From: Synechococcus sp. PROS-7-1
GTDB taxonomy: Bacteria > Cyanobacteriota > Cyanobacteriia > PCC-6307 > Cyanobiaceae
Assembly: GCF_014279795.1 (NCBI RefSeq)
Contig: NZ_CP047945.1
Coordinates: 2,190,572-2,254,571, forward strand
Direction of reading: 5' to 3'
Length of the DNA: 64,000 nucleotides
Shown here: positions 7,909 to 15,885 of the stretch, in pieces
Position numbering within the stretch: position 1 is the stretch's first letter
Layout: each line of letters begins with the position of its first letter
Notes under the pieces: generated by a model
The model's database searches: none
Told to the model about the DNA's origin: nothing
What the model saw: only the letters and a program-made list of their open reading frames with translations
Program-made: the position numbers and the translations under genes

Positions 7909-8964
7909 TCAGAGAGCGTTGCCGCGAGGCAGAACCTCTTCAGGGAAGACGAAGTTTTCGTGCGGCTGGTCAGCCGGTGCCATCCAGGCACGCAGACCTT
8001 CATTGAGAAGGATGTTCTTGGTGTAGAAGGTCTCGAATTCGGGATCTTCTGCAGCGCGGATCTCCTGCGACACGAAGTCGTAGGCGCGCAGGTTGAGGGC
8101 CAGGCCGATGATGCCGATGGAGCTGGTCCACAGGCCCATCACAGGCACGAACAGCATGAAGAAGTGCAGCCAGCGCTTGTTGGAGAACGCAATTCCGAAG
8201 ATCTGGCTCCAGAAGCGGTTGGCGGTGACCATGGAATAGGTCTCTTCTTCCTGAGTGGGCTCGAACGCCTTGAAGGTGTTGGCCTGCTCGCCGTCCTCAA
8301 ACAGGGTGTTTTCCACTGTTGCGCCGTGAATGGCACACAGCAGTGCGCCGCCGAGGATGCCGGCCACGCCCATCATGTGGAAGGGATTCAGGGTCCAGTT
8401 GTGGAAGCCCTGGAGGAAGAGGAGGAAGCGGAAGATCGCAGCCACACCGAAGGAGGGCGCGAAGAACCAGCTGCTCTGGCCGAGGGGGTACATCAGGAAG
8501 ACGCTGACGAACACCGCAATCGGACCGGAGAAGGCGATGGCGTTGTAAGGGCGGATGCCCACCAGACGAGCAATCTCGAACTGACGAAGCATGAAGCCGA
8601 TCAGAGCGAAGGCGCCGTGGAGTGCCACGAAGGCCCAGAGGCCGCCGAGCTGACACCAGCGAACGAAGTCGCCCTGGGCCTCAGGGCCCCAGAGAAGAAG
8701 CAGGCTGTGACCCATCGCATCAGCGGGGGTGGACACAGCAGCGGTGAGGAAGTTGCAACCTTCCAGGTACGACGAGGCGATGCCGTGGGTGTACCAGGAG
8801 GTGACAAAGGTGGTGCCAGTGAGCCAGCCACCGATGGCCAGATAGGCCGTTGGGAAGAGAAGAATGCCGGACCAGCCGACAAATACGAAGCGGTCGCGCT
8901 TGAGCCAGTCATCGAGGACGTCAAACCATCCCCGCTGTGGCGCGCGTCCTACAGCGATCGTCAT
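7909..8964 (-). CDS. psbD: Photosystem II reaction-centre protein D2
   Basis: 351-aa D2 protein, with D1 the core of photosystem II. It binds P680 chlorophylls, pheophytin and plastoquinone QA in the thylakoid membrane. It has five membrane helices, the GNPFHMM-like segment ([11 protein letters not shown], about residues 192-202) with the chlorophyll-ligating His, the redox-active Tyr region ([13 protein letters not shown]) and the QA/non-heme-iron His region (WLHFFMLF, about 265-272). Length is normal. No psbC follows: the gene ends in its own terminator, whereas the standard psbD overlaps psbC. This is therefore probably the second, monocistronic psbD copy (psbD2 in Synechococcus), which in relatives is induced by high light. 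A 14-bp palindrome (8970-8983 region, AGCTTCATGAAGCT) lies in the leader just before the ATG. Confidence 0.98.
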   Translation of the reverse strand: MTIAVGRAPQRGWFDVLDDWLKRDRFVFVGWSGILLFPTAYLAIGGWLTGTTFVTSWYTHGIASSYLEGCNFLTAAVSTPADAMGHSLLLLWGPEAQGDFVRWCQLGGLWAFVALHGAFALIGFMLRQFEIARLVGIRPYNAIAFSGPIAVFVSVFLMYPLGQSSWFFAPSFGVAAIFRFLLFLQGFHNWTLNPFHMMGVAGILGGALLCAIHGATVENTLFEDGEQANTFKAFEPTQEEETYSMVTANRFWSQIFGIAFSNKRWLHFFMLFVPVMGLWTSSIGIIGLALNLRAYDFVSQEIRAAEDPEFETFYTKNILLNEGLRAWMAPADQPHENFVFPEEVLPRGNAL

Positions 8965-9047
8965 GAGAGAGCTTCATGAAGCTTTACGTGACGAGCCTAG
9001 TGGTCATCGACGGTTTGTGGGCAAGAAAGCCGAACAACAGGCCCGAC

Positions 9048-9383
9048 ATGAGTACAAATGCCCAACAACCCGGGGAACGCGCTGATTGGCGAAGATGGTT
9101 CCGTCTACGGGATTGGTCTGTGTACGTGATTGAGCTGGCTCTGCGCATGAGCCCGATGCCGGTATCCGTGCAGAGAAAGGAGCACGATTCGGCAGAAGCG
9201 CTTTACCAACAAGTGCGCTCGGCCCTTGAACAAGGACAGCCACGTCTGCTCGAGCTCAGCTGCGAAAAGGTGGAGGGCAAGCGCCTCAGCGTTCTGACGA
9301 GCGATCTACTGGCTGTACAGATTTACGAGAAAACAGCCGCCAGCGGAGGCACGAAGCGCCCGGGCTTCTCCTTTGAAGCCTGA
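9048..9383 (+). CDS. Conserved hypothetical protein
   Basis: 111-aa soluble basic protein that I do not recognise. The N-terminal half is Trp/Arg-rich ([22 protein letters not shown]) and the C-terminal part contains [23 protein letters not shown], a compact alpha/beta pattern. The ATG at 9048 was preferred over an upstream start at 8976 because the latter would run into the psbD leader. It ends 5 nt before the CbiO-like ATPase gene, so the two are probably co-transcribed. No signal peptide or membrane segment is visible. Confidence 0.7.
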   Translation: MSTNAQQPGERADWRRWFRLRDWSVYVIELALRMSPMPVSVQRKEHDSAEALYQQVRSALEQGQPRLLELSCEKVEGKRLSVLTSDLLAVQIYEKTAASGGTKRPGFSFEA

Positions 9384-9388
9384 CCAGA

Positions 9389-10093
9389 ATGCGACCGGTG
9401 GAACAGGCCGACTCTGAGCAAGCAGCGCTTCGCTTTGATCGGGTCAGCTTCTGTTGGCCCTGCGGAACCAGGGCACTCGATCAATGCAGCATCCAGATCC
9501 GATCCCCCGGACTCTGGATGCTGGTGGGCAGCAACGGGAGCGGCAAGAGCACCCTGTTCCGGATGATCTGCGGCCTGCTCAAGCCGCAGAGCGGCCAAGT
9601 GCACTGTGCTCTGCGGCCTGCTTTGGTCTTCCAGAACCCCGACCATCAACTGCTGCTCCCGAGCTGCGGCAGCGAGCTTCTGCTCAATCTGCCGTCCCAT
9701 CTCTCGAGGCCCGAGAAGTCCAAGAGGATTCAGGACTTGCTCGAGCAGGTCGGCCTGGCCGGTATGGCTGGCCGTCCGATTCACACCCTGAGCGGTGGGC
9801 AAAAGCAGCGCCTCGCCATTGCAGGGTCTCTCGCCAGCGAAGCCAATCTGCTGTTGCTCGACGAACCCACCGCCCTTCTCGACACGGCGAGCCAGGTCTC
9901 GATCCTGGCAACAGTTCAACAGCTCTGCCACCGCTCCAAAAGCCCTCTGACCGCACTCTGGGTCACCCATCGCCTCGCAGAGCTGGATCACGCCGATGGC
10001 GCTGCCCGCATGGAAAACGGGCGCATCGGAGCCTGGGGCAGCGGCACAAGCTTGCGACGAAAGCTCGAGCCTCTTGCGGGACGGAGGGCCTGA
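9389..10093 (+). CDS. ABC transporter ATP-binding protein, CbiO/ECF-like
   Basis: 234-aa nucleotide-binding subunit. It has Walker A GSNGSGKST (about residues 48-56), a Q-loop FQNPDHQLLLPS typical of cobalt/energy-coupling-factor ATPases, the signature LSGGQKQRLAIAG, Walker B LLLLDEP and a switch His (VTHR). The family couples ATP hydrolysis to uptake of metals or vitamins via a separate membrane partner. No transmembrane or substrate-binding partner gene lies next to it, so its substrate is unknown. It sits 5 nt after a small hypothetical gene and just before tRNA-Asn. Confidence 0.88.
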   Translation: MRPVEQADSEQAALRFDRVSFCWPCGTRALDQCSIQIRSPGLWMLVGSNGSGKSTLFRMICGLLKPQSGQVHCALRPALVFQNPDHQLLLPSCGSELLLNLPSHLSRPEKSKRIQDLLEQVGLAGMAGRPIHTLSGGQKQRLAIAGSLASEANLLLLDEPTALLDTASQVSILATVQQLCHRSKSPLTALWVTHRLAELDHADGAARMENGRIGAWGSGTSLRRKLEPLAGRRA

Positions 10094-10116
10094 AGGGTAA
10101 GTTCTCTTGGTCACAT

Positions 10117-10188
10117 TCCTCGGTAGCTCAGCGGTAGAGCGGTCGACTGTTAATCGATTGGTCGCAGGTTCGAATCCCGCCCGGGGAG
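10117..10188 (+). tRNA. tRNA-Asn (GTT)
   Basis: 72-nt cloverleaf. The acceptor stem TCCTCGG pairs with CCGGGGA (one G-T), the D arm contains AGCGGTAGA, and the anticodon stem GTCGA/TCGAT encloses loop CTGTTAA with anticodon GTT. The T arm is GCAGG-TTCGAAT-CCCGC and the discriminator base is G. CCA is not encoded, which fits the CCA-adding enzyme gene at 23574. Confidence 0.97.
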
Positions 10189-10200
10189 CTTTCATCACCA

Positions 10201-10235
10201 CACACCACAGCGAGACGCTTGTGGTGTGTTTTTTT
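10201..10235 (+). terminator. Rho-independent terminator after tRNA-Asn
   Basis: Stem CACACCACA (10201-10209) with TGTGGTGTG (10220-10228), followed by seven T. It lies 12 nt past the tRNA. Confidence 0.9.
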
Positions 10236-10252
10236 GGGATAACAGTCCGGCA

Positions 10253-10387
10253 ATGGATCAATTCCTCCTAGCGATGGAATTTCGTTACCAGAACCCACCC
10301 GAAACCGAAGACTTCCTGAAGAGGCAAGCATCACGATCAGCGCCAGCTTTTCGCCCAACCCGTTCCGCCGCAGTGGATCCAAGCTGA
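10253..10387 (+). CDS. Possible 44-residue ORF between tRNA-Asn and rpaA
   Basis: ATG 10253 opens a 44-codon frame (internal ATG 10274) containing [17 protein letters not shown] and ending Asp-Pro-Ser at 10387. There is no good ribosome site and no recognised family, and it could be chance. It is the only candidate in the 317 bases between the tRNA and rpaA; apart from it and the terminator at 10201-10235 I see nothing distinctive in 10189-10505. Confidence 0.25.
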   Translation: MDQFLLAMEFRYQNPPETEDFLKRQASRSAPAFRPTRSAAVDPS

Positions 10388-10505
10388 TCAGCCCTTTCAG
10401 AGCTCCCGCAATGAATCACTGCAAGTTCAAGGGAACCTTGAGAGAATCTGTCAAGCCACGACGCGGCATCACCACGTCTTCCCTGATCCAACCGCCTGCG
10501 AGTCG

Positions 10506-11303
10506 ATGAAGCCCTGCATCCTGCTGATCGAAGACGACCGGGACATGCGCGAGCTGGTCAGCGGCCATCTCGAGCACAGCGGCTTTGACGTTCAAAGCGC
10601 TGAAGACGGCATTAAAGGCCAGGCTCTCGCCCTTCAATACAGCCCAGACCTGATTCTTCTCGACTTGATGCTCCCGAAAGTCGATGGGCTGACCCTCTGC
10701 CAGCGGCTCCGGCGCGATGACCGCACTTCGGGGATACCGATCTTGATGCTCACGGCACTTGGCGGGACCAAGGACAAAGTGAGCGGCTTCAACTCCGGCG
10801 CTGATGATTACCTCACGAAGCCCTTCGATCTCGAAGAGCTTCAGGTGCGTATCAAGGCCCTATTACGTCGGAGCGACCGGGCTCCTGTGGGCACATCCGG
10901 CAACCACCACGAAATTCTCAGCTACGGCCCGCTCACCTTGGTTCCTGAGCGCTTCGAAGCCATCTGGTTCGACAAGCCTGTCCGCCTCACCCACCTCGAA
11001 TTCGAGCTACTGCACTGCCTGCTCCAGCGTCACGGCCAAACGGTTGCACCCTCTTTGATCCTCAAAGAAGTGTGGGGGTACGAGCCCGACGATGACATTG
11101 AAACCATCCGTGTTCATGTGCGTCACCTGCGCACCAAGCTCGAACCTGATCCCCGCAAACCCCGTTTCATCAAAACGGTCTACGGAGCTGGTTACTGCCT
11201 GGAACTTCCCACCGGCGCCCAATTAGAGGGTCTCGAAGATGTTCTTGCCCAGGCTCGGCAGGATCGTGAGCAGAACGATCAGAACAACCGCGCAAGCGCC
11301 TGA
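10506..11303 (+). CDS. rpaA: Response regulator RpaA, OmpR/PhoB type
   Basis: 265-aa transcription factor. It has an N-terminal receiver domain (about 1-120: EDD near residue 9, phospho-acceptor Asp in [13 protein letters not shown] at about 54, Lys in LTKPFD) and a C-terminal winged helix (about 135-235) with [27 protein letters not shown] and [26 protein letters not shown]. The segment [19 protein letters not shown] is characteristic of RpaA rather than RpaB. In cyanobacteria RpaA is phosphorylated by SasA and carries KaiABC clock output to gene expression. It ends one base before the convergent holB stop, so the two 3' ends share the same DNA. Confidence 0.92.
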   Translation: MKPCILLIEDDRDMRELVSGHLEHSGFDVQSAEDGIKGQALALQYSPDLILLDLMLPKVDGLTLCQRLRRDDRTSGIPILMLTALGGTKDKVSGFNSGADDYLTKPFDLEELQVRIKALLRRSDRAPVGTSGNHHEILSYGPLTLVPERFEAIWFDKPVRLTHLEFELLHCLLQRHGQTVAPSLILKEVWGYEPDDDIETIRVHVRHLRTKLEPDPRKPRFIKTVYGAGYCLELPTGAQLEGLEDVLAQARQDREQNDQNNRASA

Positions 11304-11304
11304 A

Positions 11305-12279
11305 TCAAGGGGTCGGAACGCTGATCAAATTAAGAAGAGTCACTTCCCAGGCCAAACGAGGCTGCACAAACGACAACAGCTGCTGACGCAGGCGATTCAG
11401 GCGTTCCACAGACGCCCTGCTGAGTTCCTGTCTCCAGAGAACGGTTTGCCACCAACTGATCAACCAGAGCTGCTGCTCTCCCTCCAGCTGTTCGCAGAGA
11501 TCCCTCGCAAGAGCGAGCGCAGCCAGGGGGGTTTGCGGGCGACGCTTCAGGCGCTCCCTTAAGTCCTCCGGAATCGTGCCCCAAACACGCACGTGTTCGA
11601 GCAGTGCTCCAGGAGAGCCTGACGCCAGAGCCACAAGCTCAGGCTCAGCTGCAGCAATCTCCAGAGCTTGGTGACCGGATCCATCAGGCAGCTGGGCCAG
11701 CACGGCATGCATCGCACCTTCTGGCAACCGAGTGAAACGAATCTGCTGGCATCGAGAGCGGATGGTGGTCAGCAAGCGATCAGGGGCAGCCGATAGCAGG
11801 ATCAACAATCCGTGGCCCGGCTCTTCAAGGGTCTTGAGCAAGGCATTGGCCGCCCCCTCCGCCATCGCCTCCGGTTGCTCAAGGACCACCAGCCCTCGCG
11901 CCGACTCCAAGGGCTGTCGAGCCAGAAAACGACCGAGATCACGAATTTGCTCCAAACGAACTTGAGGCGGTGTGCGCCTGTTCACGCCAGCGGCTTCAGC
12001 TTCAGACCTGGAGATGAGACGCCCCTGATGGCTGTAGGTGGGCTCCACCCAAAGCAGATCTGGATGGTTGCGCTCTTCAAGACGTCGGCGCTCCCTGGGG
12101 TCTTGGCTGCCGCCACCAAGCACACCTTCCATGAAGCGCAAGGCAGCAAGCCTGCGACCCACACCGTCAGGGCCGCTGAACAAATACGCCGGTGCAAGGC
12201 GCTGAAGCTCTAAGGCGGATTGCAGCAACTGGGTGGCAAGGGGCTGGCCATGAAGATCAGCAAACAACGCGCTGGCCAT
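11305..12279 (-). CDS. holB: DNA polymerase III delta-prime subunit
   Basis: 324-aa clamp-loader subunit, part of the complex that places the sliding clamp at primer ends. It has an AAA+ N-terminal domain with a degenerate Walker A (GPDGVGRR, Arg for Lys, usual for non-ATPase delta-prime), an LLKTLEEPG helix and the arginine-finger SRC motif (TIRSRCQQIRF, about residue 175). The usual four-Cys zinc module is absent. It follows tmk by 3 nt, and tmk-holB is a common pair in bacteria. Confidence 0.9.
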   Translation of the reverse strand: MASALFADLHGQPLATQLLQSALELQRLAPAYLFSGPDGVGRRLAALRFMEGVLGGGSQDPRERRRLEERNHPDLLWVEPTYSHQGRLISRSEAEAAGVNRRTPPQVRLEQIRDLGRFLARQPLESARGLVVLEQPEAMAEGAANALLKTLEEPGHGLLILLSAAPDRLLTTIRSRCQQIRFTRLPEGAMHAVLAQLPDGSGHQALEIAAAEPELVALASGSPGALLEHVRVWGTIPEDLRERLKRRPQTPLAALALARDLCEQLEGEQQLWLISWWQTVLWRQELSRASVERLNRLRQQLLSFVQPRLAWEVTLLNLISVPTP

Positions 12280-12282
12280 CGG

Positions 12283-12924
12283 TCACGGCCTCCTGAGGGC
12301 AGTGTTCCCTTCCAGAGCAAGACGGATGGCTTTATGAACCTCACCTGGGCTCAAATCGGCAGGGATCACAACCCAGTCCCGTTCCGCGGCCAGCACCCGG
12401 AATCCATTGGCCACCCTGCTCAGAAAGGCCTGCCCCTCAGCCTCAATCCTGTCCTCAGCCCGATCGCCCCGTCGGGCAATGCTCGCTTCAAGAGGCAAAT
12501 CGAGCCAGAGCGTGACATCCGGCACGAGGCCAGCGGTGGCAATCCGCTCCAAATCAAGAATCAATTCTCTGTCCAAACCACGCCCATCGCCTTGATAAGC
12601 CAGGGTTGACCCACTGAAGCGGTCACTGAGCACCCAGTCGCCGCGCTCAAGGGCTGGAAGAATTCGGCGTTGCACGTGCTGAGCCCGGTCGGCGGCATAC
12701 ATCAGAAGCTCGGCCTCCGGGCATGGAGCCACTTCATCAGGCGGGTGAAGCAGCAGTTCACGCAAAGCACGACCGAGGGGAGTCCCGCCAGGTTCACGGG
12801 TGAGATGCAACGTTGCCCCAGCAGGCATCAGGCCACTACCCGGAAGCCAATCGGCAAGCTGGCGCAGCTGCGTGGTCTTGCCGCAGCCATCGATCCCCTC
12901 CAGCACCAAGAAACGCCCCCTCAT
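12283..12924 (-). CDS. tmk: Thymidylate kinase
   Basis: 213-aa cytosolic enzyme converting dTMP to dTDP for DNA synthesis. It has P-loop GIDGCGKTTQ (residues 10-19), DRF motif (LSDRFSGSTLAYQGDGRG) with the substrate-binding Arg, and LID region (IARRGDRAEDRIEAEG). Length is normal. It lies 2 nt after the copper-ATPase gene and 3 nt before holB, in one operon. Confidence 0.95.
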   Translation of the reverse strand: MRGRFLVLEGIDGCGKTTQLRQLADWLPGSGLMPAGATLHLTREPGGTPLGRALRELLLHPPDEVAPCPEAELLMYAADRAQHVQRRILPALERGDWVLSDRFSGSTLAYQGDGRGLDRELILDLERIATAGLVPDVTLWLDLPLEASIARRGDRAEDRIEAEGQAFLSRVANGFRVLAAERDWVVIPADLSPGEVHKAIRLALEGNTALRRP

Positions 12925-12926
12925 GG

Positions 12927-15293
12927 TCAGGGGAGCCGCAGGCTGAGGGCATTGACCACGACGGAGACCGAACTCAGGGCCATCAACAATGCAGCAAGGG
13001 GAGGGGAGAGAAGAATGCCGAAGCCTGGTAGCAGAACCCCTGCCGCAACGGGCAGTGCGATGAGGTTGTAGCCGAACGCCCAGAAGAGGTTCTGACGGAT
13101 CTTGCGCATCGTGCGCCGCGCCAATCCGAGGGCCTCGGGCAATGCCTCCAGGCGATCACCCATCAACACCAAATCAGCTGTGTCCTGAGCGATCTGGGTA
13201 CCGGTCCCCACGGCAATCCCCAAATCAGCGGCTGCCAGAGCTGGCGCATCATTGATGCCATCACCCACCATCGCCACTGGCTGAGACTGGCGCCAACGCT
13301 CCAGCCGTTCAAGCTTCTGATCGGGAAGCAGCTGCCAGGCCATCTCATCGGCTTGGATCCCCAGCGTCTGGCCCACCCGTTCCACGGCCTGTCGGCGGTC
13401 ACCGCTGAGCATGCCGAGTGATAGTCCCTGGGATCGCAGGCGCTGCAACGCAATCACCGCATCGGGACGCAGACGATCGTCGATGGCTACCAGGCCGATC
13501 GGCCGCTCCCCCAGACTTACAGCCACCAAGGACTGTCCCCTGGCCTGAGCCGTTTCAACGGCGTGCCGCTGGTGATCGGGCCATTCGACCCCGTGGCCCC
13601 GCAACCATTCCAGGGATCCAACGCGCAGCTGGTCTGGAGAGTCGAGCAATGATCCCTCCATCCCTGCTCCCGGCACAGTTCGACTCTCCTGAACCGGAAG
13701 CAGAGGGAGGTTGAGGCGCTGTGCCTCCTGCAGCAGGGCATGGGCCAAGGGATGACGACTGGTCTGCTCAAGGCTGGCCGCCAGCTGAATCGTGCGCGAC
13801 GGGTCATCACTCAAGAGCACCGCGTCCACCAATGGCCTCCCCAGCGTGAGGGTGCCGGTTTTGTCGAAAATCACGCGCTCGATCGCAGCGGAACGCTCGA
13901 TCACATCACCACCCCGAAACAGCCAACCCTGGCGAGCTGCCAAACCCGACGACACGGTGATCACCGTGGGGGTCGCCAAACCAAGAGCACAGGGGCAAGC
14001 CACCACCAGAACGGCAATCGCCAGCTGCAGTCCAAGGGCGAACGGCGTCTGGGCGGCTGCTCCGAGGGAGTGATGAACTCCATGCCCTTGGCCATGATCC
14101 ATCAGCACGACAGGAACCTCCAGAACCTGCGGCCAAAGGCTGCTACCAATCAACCACCAGAACAAGAAGGTGAGCAGCGCCAGCGACACCACGCCGTAAC
14201 AGAAGCGTCCAGCCACCCGATCGGCGAGCCCTTGGATCGGCGCTCGCCGCGCCTGAGCCTGTTCCACCAAGGAGATGATGCGGGCAAGGGCTGTTTCATG
14301 ACCCACCCGGCGCACCTCCATCACAAGGGTGGCCTCGAGATTGAGACAACCGGAACTGAGCTCCGTTCCTGGCCCGGCGTCTACAGGCAACGGTTCACCC
14401 GTGAGGCTGGACGAATCCACCGCAGAAAAGCCCTCCTCGATCACACCGTCCACCGGGATGCGATCTCCGGCGAGCAGTTCAATGCGCTCACCGGGCCGCA
14501 GCAGCTCCACCGGCACGTCCCGCACGATCCCGTCGGCCATCACAAGCCGTGCCGATGACGGTTGGAGTGCTGCCAGTTCCTTGAGAGCTCGACCGGTACG
14601 CCGACGGGCCCGTTCCTCGAGAAAACGGCCGAGGAGCACAAAGCCCAAAAGCATCACCGGTTCGTTGAAGAAACAGGGCCAGCCCACCGCAGGCCAGACC
14701 AAGGCCACCACACTGGCGAGATAGGCGCTGCCAACGCCCAGGCTCACCAACGTGTCCATGCTGGGAACACCACTCACAGCCGCGGCCCAACCACCTCGCA
14801 GGATGGATCGCCCCGGTCCAAGCAGAGCGACTGTGGCCAGTCCCGCATGGAACGGCAACGTCCCGATCCACGGCAAGGAGAGCGTCCCTGCCTCAGCCAG
14901 ATGGCCAAGGACCGAGAGCAGCAACAGCACCAGGGCCACCATCAGCTGACGCCACTGGTTCCACCACCCCCAGGCCCGGTCGGGCTCAGCATCTCCACCC
15001 AAGACCCCACTCTGGCGGGGCTGGGCAGAAAACCCCCTGCTGCGCAAGGCCTCGAGAGCCCCCTCAAGGGACTGCTGAGCATCCAGACCCGTGGGTTCGA
15101 AGCGCAGCCAAGCACTGCGGGTCACCAGGTTGACGCTGGCTTCCTGGACTCCAGGCTGATCCTGCAGTGTGCGTTCAACGGCGCGCACGCACCCACCGCA
15201 CTTCATTCCCTCCACATCCAGCAGCACAACCTGGGCGCTGGACGTGGAGGTACTCGCGACTGACGACGATGTGGACACGGCGACGGATTCCAT
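12927..15293 (-). CDS. Copper-transporting P1B-type ATPase (CtaA/PacS-like)
   Basis: 788-aa membrane ATPase moving Cu(I). It has an N-terminal heavy-metal domain with GMKCGGC (about residue 30), an actuator motif SSLTGEP, a membrane metal site CPCALGLATP, phosphorylation site DKTGTLTLGRP, an HP motif SRHPLAHAL and hinge GDGINDAPALAAADLGIAVGTG. In cyanobacteria CtaA loads copper into the cytoplasm and PacS into the thylakoid for plastocyanin; sequence alone does not settle which this is. Odd feature: a His-rich stretch (MDHGQGHGVHHSLG) in the loop before the CPC helix. The ATG at 15293 was chosen; a TTG lies one codon upstream. Divergent from ycf3. Confidence 0.92.
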   Translation of the reverse strand: MESVAVSTSSSVASTSTSSAQVVLLDVEGMKCGGCVRAVERTLQDQPGVQEASVNLVTRSAWLRFEPTGLDAQQSLEGALEALRSRGFSAQPRQSGVLGGDAEPDRAWGWWNQWRQLMVALVLLLLSVLGHLAEAGTLSLPWIGTLPFHAGLATVALLGPGRSILRGGWAAAVSGVPSMDTLVSLGVGSAYLASVVALVWPAVGWPCFFNEPVMLLGFVLLGRFLEERARRRTGRALKELAALQPSSARLVMADGIVRDVPVELLRPGERIELLAGDRIPVDGVIEEGFSAVDSSSLTGEPLPVDAGPGTELSSGCLNLEATLVMEVRRVGHETALARIISLVEQAQARRAPIQGLADRVAGRFCYGVVSLALLTFLFWWLIGSSLWPQVLEVPVVLMDHGQGHGVHHSLGAAAQTPFALGLQLAIAVLVVACPCALGLATPTVITVSSGLAARQGWLFRGGDVIERSAAIERVIFDKTGTLTLGRPLVDAVLLSDDPSRTIQLAASLEQTSRHPLAHALLQEAQRLNLPLLPVQESRTVPGAGMEGSLLDSPDQLRVGSLEWLRGHGVEWPDHQRHAVETAQARGQSLVAVSLGERPIGLVAIDDRLRPDAVIALQRLRSQGLSLGMLSGDRRQAVERVGQTLGIQADEMAWQLLPDQKLERLERWRQSQPVAMVGDGINDAPALAAADLGIAVGTGTQIAQDTADLVLMGDRLEALPEALGLARRTMRKIRQNLFWAFGYNLIALPVAAGVLLPGFGILLSPPLAALLMALSSVSVVVNALSLRLP

Positions 15294-15351
15294 CAACTCA
15301 CGCTAGGCATCACCCGTTGGGTTCAGGATGGATCCATCCGTCCAGCTCTAC

Positions 15352-15873
15352 GTGCCCCGCAGCAACCGCAACGACAACTTCATCGACAAGAGCTTCACGG
15401 TGATGGCTGACCTGATCGTGAAACTGTTGCCGATCAACGCCAGAGCGAAGGAGGCCTATGTGTATTACCGAGATGGGCTCTCTGCTCAAAATGACGGCGA
15501 CTATGCAGAAGCACTGGAAAATTACGAGGAAAGCCTGAAGCTCGAGGAGAACCCCATCGACCGGGGCGAAACCCTCAAGAACATGGCCATCATCTACATG
15601 AGCAACGGTGAAGAAGACCGAGCTCTGGCGACCTATCAGAAAGCCCTGGATGAAAACCCCAAGCAGCCGTCGTGCTTGAAAAACATGGGGCTGATTTACG
15701 AGAAACGTGGACGCACCGCAGAGGAAGAGGGGCGCCGAGACGATGCCGATGGCTGGTTTGATCAAGCCGCCGACGTTTGGACGCAAGCCGTGCGACTGAA
15801 TCCCGGCGGCTACCTCGACATCGAAAACTGGCTGAAGTCAAGTGGCCGCAGCAATGTGGACGTTTACTTCTGA
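15352..15873 (+). CDS. ycf3: Photosystem I assembly protein Ycf3
   Basis: 173-aa tetratricopeptide-repeat chaperone needed for assembling photosystem I on the thylakoid. Three TPR units are visible (about residues 32-65, 69-102 and 114-148 with [39 protein letters not shown] and [12 protein letters not shown]). The GTG at 15352, giving (M)[14 protein letters not shown], matches the usual Ycf3 start; an ATG at 15328 would add eight residues (AGG lies 5 nt before it), so the start is not certain. Convergent with radA, 12 nt apart. Confidence 0.95.
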   Translation: MPRSNRNDNFIDKSFTVMADLIVKLLPINARAKEAYVYYRDGLSAQNDGDYAEALENYEESLKLEENPIDRGETLKNMAIIYMSNGEEDRALATYQKALDENPKQPSCLKNMGLIYEKRGRTAEEEGRRDDADGWFDQAADVWTQAVRLNPGGYLDIENWLKSSGRSNVDVYF

Positions 15874-15885
15874 TCGCGACCCCGC

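Noticed and set aside
7960-8979. 339-codon plus-strand frame opposite psbD
   Set aside because: It is the mirror of a highly conserved, correctly sized D2 gene. Its translation is low-complexity (Glu/His/Gly/Ala-rich) and matches no family.
8965-9047. Possible HLR1 (RpaB) operator upstream of psbD
   Set aside because: I looked for the paired TTACA-like repeats expected for RpaB sites and found none that fit.
13740-14558. 272-codon plus-strand frame opposite the copper ATPase
   Set aside because: Composition is typical of a GC-rich antisense shadow (Gln/His/Arg/Thr), and the minus strand carries all P-type ATPase motifs.
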